From NCBI RefSeq assembly GCF_009870125.1, contig NC_046683.1, positions 66,665,869 to 66,729,868 of the forward strand: DNA of 64,000 nt, written 5' to 3'. Position 1 is the first letter of the stretch, and every line of letters starts with the position of its first letter. The notes beneath the pieces were generated by a model. The model was not told the DNA's origin, did not search any database, and saw only the letters and a list, made by a program, of their open reading frames with translations. A program made the translations under genes and the position numbers. Below are positions 34,961-49,965 of the stretch, piece after piece. This stretch comes from Drosophila pseudoobscura (taxonomy: Eukaryota > Arthropoda > Insecta > Diptera > Drosophilidae).

Positions 34961-37900
34961 ATGTGTGTGTGTATTATTGAGGATAAACAGAGAACCGAAA
35001 GACGAAAGTCTAGGGGCAACTGTTCGAAATTCGTGAGCAAAGTCAATTAGGCCATCTCATATAGTACCCATAAAACTATGGATCCATGGATATGGAGACT
35101 TCGAGACTTCGAGGCTTCGGATTCGAGCTAGAAAGCGGTTCTTCTTCGGTTCTACTCTGAAGAGTCCGTAGACACTGACTCTGTACACCGGCAGCGGTAA
35201 GTACGTGTACGACGTGTACGTGTATCTGCACTCGTATCTACGATTATATGGTGCCTGCTGGAACATTTAACGATGCAAAATTAATTACAAACTTTATTAT
35301 CTTAACAACTTGCGGCTGTCGCTGTCGCTGTCTGCCCCCGTTGCTGGTGATTTCGAATATTTATGGCGGCAGTTAAATGAGGCAAGCGCAACGGGAGCAG
35401 CAGAGGGTTAAGGATGACTATGGGGCCAGAGGTGGCGGCGCTACAAGGTCTTTCACATGCGGCCTGCCATGGCGGCTGCGTATTTGACCCTTTTTTTTGC
35501 GCCTAGCAACAGAGAGAGAGAGAGAAGACCGTTATCTACAAGTGGGGATCTCCTCTCTTTGAGTCCGAGCGGGCGTATGGGGCGGTAGGTGGGTGAAAGG
35601 TTAAATTCAGCAAACAGAAATCAACACGCATATAAATATTTCAGTCACCCTTTGGCCTTTCCACGCCTCTTCCTTTTAGCCATCCTTTACATCCTTTTGA
35701 TGGAAGCCGAAAGAGGCGTAATTTAAGACAGGAATAGAGCTGCAATTGGAGGTAAACGACGATCAGATGCCCTTCCTTTCGAAATAGTTTGATTTGGCTT
35801 GATTTCATGCGATATCAGTGTTGGTAAACGCATGAATAGTTGATTTTTGGGCTTGTATTCTGTAGTATTTCTTAAGTATTTTGCGGTATTTTAGTTTAGT
35901 ATTTCTCTACATGCTGTAGGTATTTTTTATGCAATCGTTTTTAGGCATTTCTTCATATTTTTGTAGTATTTCCAAACATATTTCTATCAAATTTCTAATG
36001 GAATTCCTTAAGCCAAGGAATCTCTCGAAGAGCATCACAATGGCATCCAGCAAAATGAATGTAATTTACTCGACGCCACCAACTGATGAATGGACTGCCC
36101 CCGACTCCTTCGCCCTCCTACTACCACCTCCTTTGACCCCATTAACGGTGCCATCCCAACGCACACTCCCCCCCGCCTTTAGCGTTTGTTATCTCATTGT
36201 CAGTTGCTTAAATATTTATGCTGCTCGGTGCTGCTGCTGTCGGTGCTATAATGAAAGCAAACGCCATTATGTTATGGCCCCCTCTCCCTCGCCAAATTCC
36301 TCTTCCAATCCCAATCCCCATTACTCTTTCCTTTCACTTCTGCCAGCTTCTTCGCTTCTTTCGGTATTTCAGTATTTCGGGGCTTCCTCCCCCCTATTAC
36401 CCCTCCCTTTCATTGTCTTTGGAGTAATAATTCAATTGGGCAAAAAAAAGAAGCACGCAGCCACGAGGCAAACTCCGAAAACTGGAAACTGCGTAAAGTC
36501 TTTGGAAACTGTGTAATTAATAACCCCTCCCCGCCCCACTCCACAACTCCACAACTCCTTAACCCCCTCAAGCCACCACCCAACACTCCAGAACATGGGA
36601 GCGAGTGAAAAGCAATTTTCGCTTGAATTGAGGATGTGGGCGTGGCCAGCAGGAAACGCGTTAATAAGCGGCGCCTCACAAAGTGTTAAACAAAAAAAGA
36701 AAAAAACACAAGATGAAATGAGAAATAACGAGGGCTCTCTCGCTCCAGTTGTTAATTGCAGTAACAAGAGGGAAAACAACAGACAAGCGTTCGAAGAGAG
36801 ACAGAGAGAGCGAGAGAGAGAGATCTCTGACACGAAGAGACACGCAGCAAAGCACAAGAAAAAAGAGAGGCTAGAGCAGCGCTGTGGTCCGTGGAGTTCT
36901 ATTCGTGTGTGTCCCTCTCTCTCACTCTCTGTGTGATCTAGCTGCATAGCAGGCACCTTTTGATTGCCGCCAATCAATTATAAGAGACGCCGTTTAAGAG
37001 TAGGAGTTCATTTCAAGAGTAATTAAAAGGCGAAAAGCTCATCAGATTGCAGTTCAAGAATCAATATTCAGCTAAAAACGAAATTCGTCCGGCTTTTGGG
37101 GCAAGTTATGGCCATGTTCGGTTGCATGCAACATCTGCATTCCAGCCATACGGCCATACGGAGCGAATTCCCTTCTGTTTTCTGTCCTGTCCTGTCCTGT
37201 CGGATGCTGTCAGTGTCTTGCGGATCTGTGAATGTAATTCCCTAAAAGACTCGTAAATATAGCTGAAAACAGCATCGGACATCAGGAGGAGACAGGGGTG
37301 AGGGGTGAGAGGTGGACAGGGGGCAGGGGCAACAGAGGGACATCTCAGAGTTTCCTGCGCCACTCGATTGGGGGCTGCTGCTTCATTCGGCGGCGGCGGC
37401 GGCGACTCTTCAAGTATTCATGCAACAGGTGTGCACTGGCGCTGCGCTCTCTACGCAATCCGAGGGGCGATCCAGGGATCCAGCGGTCCAGCGAGCCACT
37501 CATTCAGGTATTTATTAGCAGACTCTCCAATGACTGATCTATTTGAAGCGGGCCCACGGCCCACGGCCTTACGGCTTACAGCTTACGGCTTACGGCCCTA
37601 ATTGGCAACTCATTAAAATAATTTTCGTGCAACGTGCAACGTGCAACTGCAACACTGGACAATGGACAAGCCGTTCCAAAGTTGTAATGCTTCAGCTTCA
37701 GCCTTTTATTTTTTTGTTTTTGTTTTTTGGCACAGAACATGGCGTTTTTTATGGGGCCGGTGGACGGTGGCCGGGGGACGGGGGACGGGGGACGGGGGCT
37801 TGGGGTCTTTTTTTGTGGGTTTTTCCTGGAACTTTTAGGACTTGACACGGAGCAGAACTATTCTTCAGCTGTGCAGCTGTTTTCCATGGAACTGCAGCAT

Positions 37901-40900
37901 GTTGCACCTCCTGCTGTTCGGCTGTTCGGCTCTTCGGCTGCTCGGCTGCCGAAAGATACATCCATCAGATACAAATGAGGGGGCCGCCAGACCGCAGATG
38001 GATGCTCTCTGTGTCCGTGGCTGCTCTGTGGCTGTCAGCAATTGTAATAATCGATCTGCATGGCAGAGAGATGATTGATGATGCCCCCGCCTCATAACCC
38101 CCATACCGCCATTCCGCCATCCCCCCACCATGGGGTGCCACGTATCTGTTGGGTTAACAGGCTTGTATCTTTGTATCTGGAATGCCGAAAGCCACGGCGA
38201 CATAATTCCAAGCACATTACATTATCGGATAATGCATTCGTTTTCTACGATATTTATATGCAAATTTCGACACCACCTGCCGCCGTCTAATGTGGCCCCC
38301 GCCCCCCCTCCGCTCCCCCGTGCTGTGCCACACACAGTTTTCGCCTGCTTTGCTGTAAATCATTAAAATTGGCTGGCAACAGCCCACGTTCGGAGGCGGC
38401 TCCGGCACCTCCTGGCACTGCAGCTGCACTGCCGCCAAAAAAACTGTCGCAGAGTTTTCCCATTTTGCATTTTGCATTTAGCATTTTCCATTTTTCCTGT
38501 TTTAATTGCCTGCCCCCGTGAAACATTCCGCTCAAACGAAAACCGAAACAGAAACCGAAACCGAAACAGAAACAGGCGGCTGTAACATTATCTAACATCG
38601 CGAATCGGGCATCGCGTATCGCGGATTTTGTGAATGGAGCGAGAAGGGAGGCGTGGCACTGGCGGCTCGGGGGCTCGGGGCTCGGGGGGGCTGGCAGCTG
38701 GGGGGCTGTGCCGCAGTGCCGCATTTCGTGCCGAAATAAAAAGCCAACGGACTGCCCAAAGTACGACTCAATTAACGGTCCACACAATTAAATTAAATGG
38801 CGACTGCCTTTGTGTGCGTGTCTGTGTCTGTGTCTGTGTGTGTGTGTGTGTGTGTGTGTCTCCAAATTGAGCAATTAAGAAATGATTTAGCGACAGTTTT
38901 GGGCGGCATTAACCGGTGGCCTATCGCCCGGATTTTAATTGAATTTCAGATAAAAGCCACACAAAAGTTGGCCAAAGAAATTTGGCAGGCAAAGGCAAGG
39001 TCTTTGGCAAAAAAAAGTCCCACTTTCGGAGTATTATATTTTAGTGAAACACCAACTTTTCTGGTCACCTGTGAGTGCTTTGGCTCCTTCTCTTGTTTGG
39101 TTTTCCTATCGCTTCTCTTCGTTTCCAAGCAATCAGCAAACCACCCTCTACTTTTTTTTTTGGGGAGACATTCTCTATGCATTTTCCCAAATTACCCAAC
39201 AATTGTTTTTGGGTTTTTGTGCGGTGAAATTAAGTCATTAACTGAATGAAAACTGGGAATAAACAAACGGCTAATGACAGCCAATGGTCTGGTCTGGTCT
39301 GGTCTGTGTCGTGGCAATGGGGGCATTGGTGGCATTGGTGGCAACAGTAGCAGGTTTCTCTCACCTGCCAAAAAGGTAACAAAAAACAAAACACAAAATC
39401 CCCGCCCCAGGGAAGGTAATTTTCCGACAAGAGCGACGTCAAATAACGTGTGGTATTGACCACAAATTAACAGTTGTAACAATCCCCCTCCCCCTAGACA
39501 AGGCGGCAGTGGCAGTGGCAGTGGCAGCGGCAGTGGCAGCAGAGGTCTGCTGCAGTGCGTAATTACGGTGCACATTACACAGACGGAGCTACAGAGCTAC
39601 AGAGCTACATATACTCCGAGAGCCGCATTTGCACTTAATTGTGGCGCTTAATTAGACCAAAAAGGTGCACAGCAGAGAACGGGAGAGCCACAGGAGCGAG
39701 CCATGGCCCAAAAGCCAGACCCCGCATCCCGGACCCCGGACCCCAGACCCCAGACAAATGCCCCCCAAGGCAAATGCTTCTGCCTGAAGAGGCGACTCTC
39801 TGGTGCGTGTGCTGCAACATGCAACATACGAGTATTTTACATGATATCCCACTCTGCTCTGCTCTGCTCTGCTCTGCGCCTCTCATTCCGCATTTGACAA
39901 CTCAATTTTGCGTTTAATTGTTTTTTGTTTGTTTGTAATTGTTGTTTAACAAAAAGGATTTCGCATTTCGCATTTGGCCCGCTAATGATGCCACCCCCCC
40001 CTCCCAGCTGCGATGCCCCACAGAGCGTTGCACCTCTCTTCCCCCCCCCCCCCCATTAAGTGGAGGTCTCTCTGGAAAAAAACAAACCTGAAAATTTGCC
40101 AAAAACCTCCAGAAATTTCATGTGAAATTCCTTTCGAGAAGTGAACTTCTGTTGAAAATTTTCGGCATATGTCGCATCTTTTTGCGCGCATTCTCCCCCT
40201 ACCCGCTACCCGCTACCCCCCAAGCCACCAAGCCACAATGCCACATTTCTGTATCTGTATCTTGTATCTGGTGGCGCCGCCGCTGGGGGTCCTGCTCCTC
40301 ACTGATGCTGTCGCTGTCCCTGCGGCTGCGCCTGCGCCTTTGGCTTTGCCTTCAATTTAATTTTTATTTCAATTTTGCAGCCGTTGACCAAACAACAAAA
40401 AACAAAACAAAAAACACCCATTAAAAATGGAAAGACCGAAGCTTTAGATACTCTTCGAAATGGTAGATGGATGGATAAAGTCCCCACGATCTGGGATTTT
40501 CTTGGAAAACCATAGGTTTTTGTTGGATGTTTCTTTGGGATATATAGGACATGTCCACATACCATATATAACCATCTTTATTCACTCACTCCACTCATTT
40601 CTGGGAAAAGAAAATGTTTCTTTGATTAAAATTTGTTTTTCCCATCGATTTCTTCAACGAAATCTATATAATATAGTGCTACGATCCTTGCACTTGGAAA
40701 TCCTCAAAACAGAGAGAAAATGATCGAGAATATACTTTATTTCGATTCGTTCTCTCGATCCATGGATCTACCCTCCTCCAGAGGGTATTCACATTTTTCT
40801 CAGTGCGTTTTTGTTAACGACTTTCGGAGACCTGAACTTCGGACGCATGTTGCACATTGTTGTTGTTGTTGTTGCTGTTGTTCATTTGATTATCGCCACT

Positions 40901-43900
40901 GTCGGCATGTAATTTATTATATTGGCTTGAAGACCCGATGGAGTGCCGACCGATCTGTCGCTGGGGCCTGGCCTGAGCTGGCCCTCTTTTTTATGGCTTT
41001 AACCTTTTGCCAGCCGCCGCGTTGCTGACATTATTTAATTTGTCATTTAATTTTTGTGCGTTTCTTTTCTTTTGCTGAACGAACATGCGACTGCTTTCTT
41101 TCTCTTTCTCTTTCCCTTTGTCTTCCTCTTCTTTCTGTTTGGATGTGCCTCCTGTTGACTGTTTTTTTTTTTGTTCTTTGACGGCCATATGTTGTCCTCG
41201 CGAAAATTTGTACGAAACTTTTGTAATGGAATATTTGCCATACGAGCATGGGGGGATTCCTCTGTTGACGGTTTGACTTTTGGCCCACATCTGCTGCCAC
41301 TTCCTTATAAGACGACAGGGAGGGGCCGGGGAGGGGACGGGGAGGGGACGGGGTTATCCAGTTCACCCAAGGGTTACCCGTTGCCCCTGGTATCGATAAC
41401 GGACTGCGCAGAACTTTCACCGAAAGCAGGCGATAAGAAAGGAGCTCCGATGATCTTTGAGATCCGTTGGATGGCGATGCCAAATGCCTTACGCAAATCC
41501 CGCAAATCGCAAATCTGCGGTTCAGCAATGTGACACTTTGTTGCAGATCTAAGGACGGGGGAGTACTGGGATCAATTCCTTAATCAACTTTAGTCCTAGC
41601 TTTAAGTCGGATCTCCTGTGGACTCTTTGCACTTACAAAAATCTGCCAAGTTGGCGGAGTGTTTGCCAAGTTTTCCTTTCCTTTCCGCCTGCGACTTTGA
41701 TTACTTCACGTTTTCTCTGCTGCTGTTGCAAATGGGAGCTGCCTCCAGCCCTGTGCCCCTGCCCCCTGCCGCCTGCCTCCTGCTGTTGTGGCTGGCTGTC
41801 TGGCTGTTTGGCAGCAATCGCAGATACAGCAGATACATATTGGCATAATGCCATTAAATGACGTTGACTTCTTGGCAAAGTAAAAGCCAAAATCTGTTGA
41901 GTGTCAGGAGAGGCGGCGGAATAAATTCAATTATGCAAAAGAGCAAGAAAATTCAATTTACCAAGCAGTAGTCCCCCCCTCTCTCTCTCCCTCTTCCACT
42001 CTGTATCTGTCTCTGTCTCTGGCCTAGACAGTGCGTAGAATTAATGTAATGTCAACTGAAATTATTATTTATTTGTTTGCGACACGAGAGAGAGGGAATT
42101 AAAGAAATAAAGACATAAAGAAATAACGAAATATAGAAAGTTTTTCTCGCGCTCCCACAATGGAAACATTGATTAATTGCTGAAAACAATTAGTGGAGTA
42201 ACACGCTTCGCGCTCTGCGCTTTGATGGATGGCGACTACCCTGGGCAGGAGCGACCAGGGTTACCACATAAATTAGGCATAAGCCGAAAGACCAGATAGC
42301 CATCGCAGAAGCCGCCAGAGTGGGAATCCTCTTCGAATTTCGAACAAATAAATAAACAAATGAAAGAACAAAAATGTATCTCCATAAGAGTTATCATTTT
42401 TAATAGGAAGCCGCTCCGCACCGCACCGCAGCGTTTTTAATTCTCATTTAATATGCAAAAACAGTCTGCGGCAGAATGTGGTGATGAGATTTCCATACCA
42501 ATAGAATCGGACATGCCGTGCCCCATCCAGCGGCAAATGTCTCAATTATGGGGCCACAAAACAGCTGCAGCTCTGCTCTCGGAATTTGCATAACAATGCC
42601 AGCAAATTATCTACTAAACATTCGAGTAATTATATCTGTGGGAATTATGCATATTTCCGAGATACTCGTATTTCATGCCACAGAAGAGTGGCAATCTCTC
42701 CGCGTCGGTGTCGGCGTCAGCGTCGGCATCCACGTCCACGTCCGCGGCTCATTTAATGTTTGAAAAACGTCTTAATTGAATTTCGGAATTTCGGCATTTG
42801 GGAATTTCTTCGGAAAGCAGCACCAGAACCAGATAGAAACCTTTTAGCCATTCAATTCAGGGCCTATTCTCTTCCACAAATTGAAATATTTAAATGTCAT
42901 GTGTGGCAGTGGCAGTGGCAGGGGCAGCGGGACAGAAGGTGACAACAGTCTTTTATATGCCACATGGCACACGATTTTTCAGGTCAGAGTCTGAGGCAGA
43001 GTCGGAGTCGGAGTCAGATCCCCGCGTCGCTACGTTTTCTTGATCTTTATCTACGGGAATATGGGTTCCGTTCGGTTCGTTTGCTCCCCAAAATGTTGCC
43101 CTTTTGCTCATTAGGTTTATCACACAACAGAAACATTTCACCTTCACTTCGGGAAAAGGACTTCAGGGCGGGGCACGGGGCAGGGGGCAGGGGGCAGGGC
43201 GTAGATACTCGGGTATCTGTGTATCTATGGCCGCGCGGCAGGTAAATAAAGTTTCAGTTTCAGTTCCTGTTTTCGAGTTTTTTTCTCTCTTTTAGTGCCA
43301 CATGATAAATGTTGTCGCCCTGTCGTTTATTCTCGTAATTCTCAGGTGTTTTTGTGTTGTCGCTTCTTGAAAAGAATTTCAATTTCCTCGGGGGCAAGGG
43401 GCAAGGGGCATGTGGCAAGGGTCTAGCGGCTAGGGGCTAGGGGCATGCATTTCAATGATTTCTCCTCTCTATTCAAATGCGTTTCACAATTAATCAAAAG
43501 CTAATTCTCCCCCAAGGGATTTGCCCATTAGTTTCTGCTGAAAAGTTGCTCTCTGATTAATTGGGGCTTTTCTTTGGAGTCAAAATTTCATTAAGTTTTC
43601 CTTGAAGACTTGCCAGTTTTGCAACTTTCAAGCGGAGTGGAACGGAACCACTCGATGGGAACAAAAAACTTTGGCACTCGAATGACAAATGGAAACCGCA
43701 GGAAAATGGCAGCAGGGAAACCCGTAGGAATGCGTGCGCCATTTCCCAGGAATAAAGGACCCCCACTGGGTGTGGGTGTGGGCGTGGGTGTGGGCGTGGG
43801 CGTGTCACAGTACATATTTTACAATATTTATTGCTTAGGCGAAGCGGCAACTTTCTGTTTTTGCCTCAAAAGTTGAATTTTAATTAGTTTTTGTTGATTT

Positions 43901-46900
43901 GCCGCATTTCGCATTTCGCATTTCCATGGAAAAACTTCGGAGCCGCAAGCATAGATCTTGTTGTGTGTGTGTGTGCGTGTGTGTGTGCCACGCCCACTGC
44001 TGCCGCCTTCACGCTAATTTGTATGTCGCGAACTTTATGGCCTGAAAGTCAATTAGGCTGAAAACTTGGCCTCTTCTGATTTTGAGGATTTAATGAAGCG
44101 CAAATCAAAATTTGAATGCCCCATACAGAAAACAGATACATAGATACATATGTATCTATGGGATGCCCTGTTAATTGGTGCAGAAAGCTGTGTGTTTTCT
44201 TTATTGTTTGGAAAAGATATTTTTTTTATGAGGCATCCAAAAAAACAGCTTATGCCCCCTAGAAATCGGAATGTTTTATTTATGAGCCCCAGAATTGAAG
44301 AATATTTTTGGATTGCCATTTGGGAAATGTATAAAATTCTTGTTCCAGCGGACACGCCCACTCGAGCCCCCGAGCCCCCGAAATGGAAAATGTTTGTTTC
44401 CCTTCGTTGATTATTTATATGGGACATTAGGTTAATCTGATGGATACACCAGGCGGGGTAGTACGTACGAGTATCTGTGGAAATACATTCTGGAAATTCT
44501 TTTAATAGTTTTCGATGAAGGGATTTGGGACTGCCATTGAGGTGTGGCATCGTTTCGTTTCGTTTTGATATTTAAATTATAATTTTCCGATAATAAAAAG
44601 TATATTCTATCCACAGTCAAGCGCGGGCTATCGCAAACCGCACAAAGTGCGTGCTCCGCAAATCGCAAGATTCTTACAATTACGTATTCTTACGTATAAA
44701 CCGGTTGTTTTTTGTATTTACAAATTTAAAAATCAACTTTCACATGTCTTTATGCATTTAATGAACTTATTTCTCATCGTATCTCAGATTTGACTTCAAA
44801 CCAACAACAAATAGCACAGCACCGATTGCTATCGATTATCGATATCACGGGCTACAGACCTCCTTTGTTGCCTAATTTACGAATTTTTTGTTTTCTCTTG
44901 ATTTTAAACAATACTATTCCCAAAACGATGCCATAGATAATTCTTTGACTAACTTTTCCCCCACTCCCCTCCCCCGTCGAATGCTCCAATCAGCTGTATC
45001 TAGGGCTAGGAGAGGAGTTCTTCTTCCCTGTATCATATCTCCTTTCTCGTAAAATAGAAAAAACAGAACTGTTGACACACACGGAAATAAAAAGAACAAA
45101 TAAAAGTCCGTAAACCGAAAGTCAAGTCAAAGGCAAATGCCTAAATGCCATACATAGTAAAAGACAATTAAACAAACAAGAGCCCGTGCGCCGTCGTCTC
45201 CGTCGCTCCGTCGCTCTATCGTAAAAAGTGTAGAAAGAGAGGGAGAAAAGGAGAAAAGACATAGACATTTTACTGTTTTACCGTTGATCCATATCTCCCG
45301 ACGACCGACGACCGACGACGCGACGGCCGACGATGCGACGACCGACGACGCGACGACCGACGTCCGAATGCACTGCCCTATGCAAATGCAAAACGTAACC
45401 AAAGGACAGCGTGAGAATGAGGGAATGCGGGAGAGAGCCGATATCAGGGCACGATCGAGGCAGGGCAACAGTTACACACGAGTCTTATCTGCGTTCGTCA
45501 TCTCTTAATCAAAATTTAAACAGTAGAAACAGGCGACAATGTCTCATAAAATAGAAGCAACGAAAACAAATAAAAAAATAAATAAACTAGAAATGCAGTG
45601 TGGAGCGAGTGCTGGAGGGCTGACCAGGTAGGGGCGTCGTAAAAACATATTTGAAATGAAATTAGTTAAACATTTAGGTGTCAAGAGTAAACAGTGCGAC
45701 GGCCAGGCAGTGCCCAAGGGGCGGATGGCAGAGGGGCGGAGGGGCAGACGGGTGGACGGGCGGTGTGAGGACACAGGAGCGGAATCGCTGTCGGCAGTCG
45801 GCTGTCATTGCTGTCGTTTTCAGTTCATAAAATGTCTGTGTTTTTATGATCTTTGACCAGAAAGAGGAAAATACAATCTACTGCCACACCCCCACTCGCC
45901 CACCCCTCTAGAATGAAGTCTTAATGAATAGGAGTCGACTGCCGCCCCCGACCTCCTGCCACCTGCCACCTGCCACCTGCCACCTGCCACCTACCGCCTG
46001 CCGCCTACCACCTGTTGGCAGGAGTTTGGGAAAATTGTTTTACCCCACGACTCGGACGACTCAGGCCACGATTCTTGGGGGAGAAATGGCCTTCTCCGGA
46101 GTGCATTTTATTGTAATTTATAATTTGATTGCCCGATCTTTGGGTTTTACGAATGGAAATTACGGGGGGGGGGAATGGCTTTAATGATCGTGTGGTCGAA
46201 TGGCAGCTCGATTTCACCTACATTTTAATTTAATTTGCTTTCCACTTGAATGGCAGTCCGAGTGCGGGAGTGCGGGAGTGCCGGTAGTTGGCGGAGTACT
46301 AGTTAGAGCCATTAAATGGATAGTTTAGGACCTGCATTCGGATGCCTAATGGAGGCCTGTTAGATGGCTGGATGGATGCCATGATCCAGGCATTAAAATT
46401 GCAAGCTAATTAAATTTACCTCGAATTTGAGGTATAAAGACTCGGAGCCTTGGAGCCTTGGAGCCCTGGTGCCCTGGTGCTTTGGGGCTAGAATGTGCCT
46501 ATAAAATAGAGAAATACATTTCTCCCTAATTTCATATTCGGCCACCCACTCAAATCGTTCCATTCGAGAGCATTTCTCCACTCCACTCCCCCGAGACGGC
46601 CGCACAGCGCACTTTCCCAGGGAAAATTTAATGCCAACTGGCGCTCATAATTATCCGCTGGCATGGATTTTCAATTAGGCGAAATTTATATGCGTTTCGT
46701 CCCGTTAGTAAATTTCAAAATTTTCACTTGATTTTCACACTATAAATACTTGTACGCCCCCGTACCCGCCTCAGCCCCCGCCCCCCACCACGAAGCAGTA
46801 TCGTTTGCCGCCTTCTCGATGCGAAATTTCACAAGTTTTTCATTTATGTGTGTGTGTGTGTGTAGTTTTCCCCCGTCGGCCCCACCCCCACTGCCCCCAC

Positions 46901-49900
46901 TGTCACTTGCTAATGAGGCGAAAAAATTGATTTTTGAACAAAATAGGGGAATGGCAATGGAATGGCAGTGGAATGGTGTGCTGTGGCGGCTGTTTATGGT
47001 TTGTGGCATGAAAACTGAGTCTAAAATTTCCTTTGATGTCTCCCCCAAAAGAAGAGACAATGTTTGTCTGCCGCTGACGTTTGCTGCCTCCTCCTTTGAT
47101 CTTCTTGTGGCAGTCGGCAGGCGGCATGCAGCAGGCAGAGCCCCAAAGGCAGACGCAGACACAAGACACAGACTCTGAGTCGGCGCGGAGTCGAATATCG
47201 TTTCGAAAAAATAATTAGTAAACGAATGAAGCGAAATTAAACAACATAAATCGTGATTAAAAGAGTGCCAACTATTTTAATCAGCATTCCCATTAGTTCT
47301 TCCCCACCCCGACCCCCCCAACCCATCCCACTCTGAAACGGGGGAGGCCCGCATCTTGTGAAGAGCCTCTGTGTGTGGTCTTCCCCCCAGGCCAGGGATC
47401 GGCTTGCCTTAATTGATTAAAACAAAAAAAAACGAGAGGGGGGGAGGGCCCGAGAATCCATCGAGAAGGAGGAACGACGAGCGATGCTGCTGCCACAATA
47501 AAAATGCAAGCAAAATGTAAACAAAAAAGTGAAAAATATTATGGAAACACACACAGACACACACACACACACACAGAAAGAAATCATAGGAGGAGGAGGG
47601 GAAGGAGGCGAGGGCTGTGTGTTTTGTTTGCCTTTTTATGGGCTGCTTCAGGCCACAGTGCGTTTTCCTGCAACAATTATACGAGTCAGAGAGCAGCAAA
47701 AACCGAGGAAAGCCAGAAGGAAAACCTAGAAAAATCCATCTACTCATTTCCGCTTACAGATTTGAATATTTCTGAATGCGAAAAAAAACACACACAAGAA
47801 AACAAAAAACAAAAAACCGAATCACATTGCTTGCGGTTTTAGCATAAATTTCATAATCATAATCTTCAGATTAGTCATGTATTTGCATGGGCCCCTGCCC
47901 CTGCCCCGCGTCCCCCCCGCCACCCTCCAAAGGGGAAGCGCTAACGAGCCATGGGTTCTTCTCCATGGAATCCCTCATGGAAGCCCATGAGTCAATGGTC
48001 AGGGAAGGCGATGATAAACGAAGCGGAAAATGTAGGAAAATTCGCTCGGAGGAAGATGAAGATTGATCGTACACCATAAGATCTCTTACCCGAGACTCTG
48101 ATGGAGTGCTGAAGAGCATTCCGGGCAGTAGAAAACTATTTCCCAATTCACAGAGATTTTTTCTATGATTTTAAAAGAAATTTATATTATATAAGCTCCT
48201 CCTACTCCTTTCAAATGGCATTTAGCGTAGCATAAATCAGGCCATAAATAATTTCGTCTACGATTGTGAAAGTATTTGTGGCGTGGCAAGGACAATGCCA
48301 GAGGAGTCCCCGAAGAAGCGGCAACTTAAATAAATTTATTTGGAATTTATTCCGCCACAGCAATAAAAAATATCGAAAAGTAGGCAGCAGAAAGGAAGGA
48401 AGTAGCCCCTGCCTCAGCCCCTGCCCCTGCACCAGCCCCGGCCACAGCAGCTGCTTTTGTGTGGCACCGACTGCCCCTCTCCCTCTCCTGATTGTTCCCC
48501 TGGACATACTCGTATTTGTTGTTGCCATAAAACATTCATTCAACAGCCGCACAGCCGCACAAAAGTCAGACACGAGTCCTTTTTTTGTTGGGTCTTCAAG
48601 ACCTTTCCTTTTTATTTTTTATTGCGAGCATTGTGTGTGCCACAAATTGTTGTAAATATTGGCAGAAAATAGGAACTGTTACCCTTTATATTCCGTTATT
48701 ATGGGGTGTCATAGAGGAGCATAAATTGTACAGAATATGCTGTGGAAATTATCAGGCGGTTAACTTAATCCCACGGCCATAAAGCATAAAAGTAATATAT
48801 GCGGGCGCTACGTGTCGAGTGGCCAAACGGGGGCTTTGGGGACTACCCCAGGCGCAGGGGCATCCAAAGCGAGGGGGGAGTATGGTCCCATAACTTGGGA
48901 AGAGTTTCCCCGATAGTGCAATGATACGATTACGAGGAGCTCCTTGCTCTGATTCATTCGTAAATGTCTCTATTCGTACACCTTCCCCAATCACCCAATA
49001 GGCCAGGGCCCAACCCTTAACGAGCTGTGGGACACCGATTCATAATAAAGACATTTAGGCGGTGGGGCGGGGCGGGGGTTTGGGGGGGTTTGGTGGGTCG
49101 AAAATGGTATGCATTGTATTTTTGTGTGAGTTTTGTTTGAGAATGGGAATGGGAATGGGAATTGGCAGAGAGCGTGGGGAATATTTATATTTTCCCAGAA
49201 ATATGTGTCGCTTGAAACCTCTCTTGCCCCTGCCCCTGCCCCTGCTGTTGCCCCTGCCCCTGCTCCCGCTCTGGCCTGGCATTTTGTGTGTTGTCGAATT
49301 TTGCATGCCATTTGATTAATTGCCATGCAAATTATGGTGTAAATATAATAACATTTTATTCAGCTGTCAATTGTGTGGCAGAGAGCGAGACAAACGAAAC
49401 AAAGCAAGGCCTAGACATGGGCACGACATGCAAAAACTCAATTTAGAGCCACAGACAGAATCAGAGGTAGAGCCCCCAGAGCCCCCAGAGCCCCCAGAGA
49501 CCGAGAGCCCCAGAGACCCAGACCGAGGTAGAGACCCCACCAAACCCCTGAGATGAAGCGAAGTGAATGGCAATTCGCTGCAGTCTCCAGGAGGCACGAC
49601 TTTTTCCTGCCTGCCCCATTCTGCGGCACGGCTGCGCATTCGAGGGTATCTCCAGAGCCGAAACGAAAGCACGGCACGGCAAAACAAAGCAACAAAGCGG
49701 CTCGACTCGGCTCGGCTCGGCTCCGCTGCTAAGCTCCACCAAAATTAAGACATTAGTCAAATTTTTTTGTTTTTGTTTTCTCAGAGCCGGGGCCGGCCCC
49801 TGCTAATCCCTTGGCCGAAAGGCAGCCCGCAGGTACTTCCATGGAAGAGAGTCCATGGGAGTCCCTTGGCCAGTTCCCTGTCCAGTGGAGTGGCGAGTGT

Positions 49901-49928
49901 TGCAAATTAGTTGACACGTCGTTTTGGG

Positions 49929-49965
<37 letters not shown>

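Noticed and set aside
35929..36516. Open frame of 195 codons on the plus strand
   Set aside because: Low-complexity Pro/Ser/Leu content in C-rich DNA, no conserved motif, and it lies in an intron with a GTATTT array at its start.
46417..46434. Imperfect 18-bp palindrome TACCTCGAATTTGAGGTA
   Set aside because: Short palindromes of this quality are expected by chance in a 64-kb window; no repeat or pairing partner was seen.
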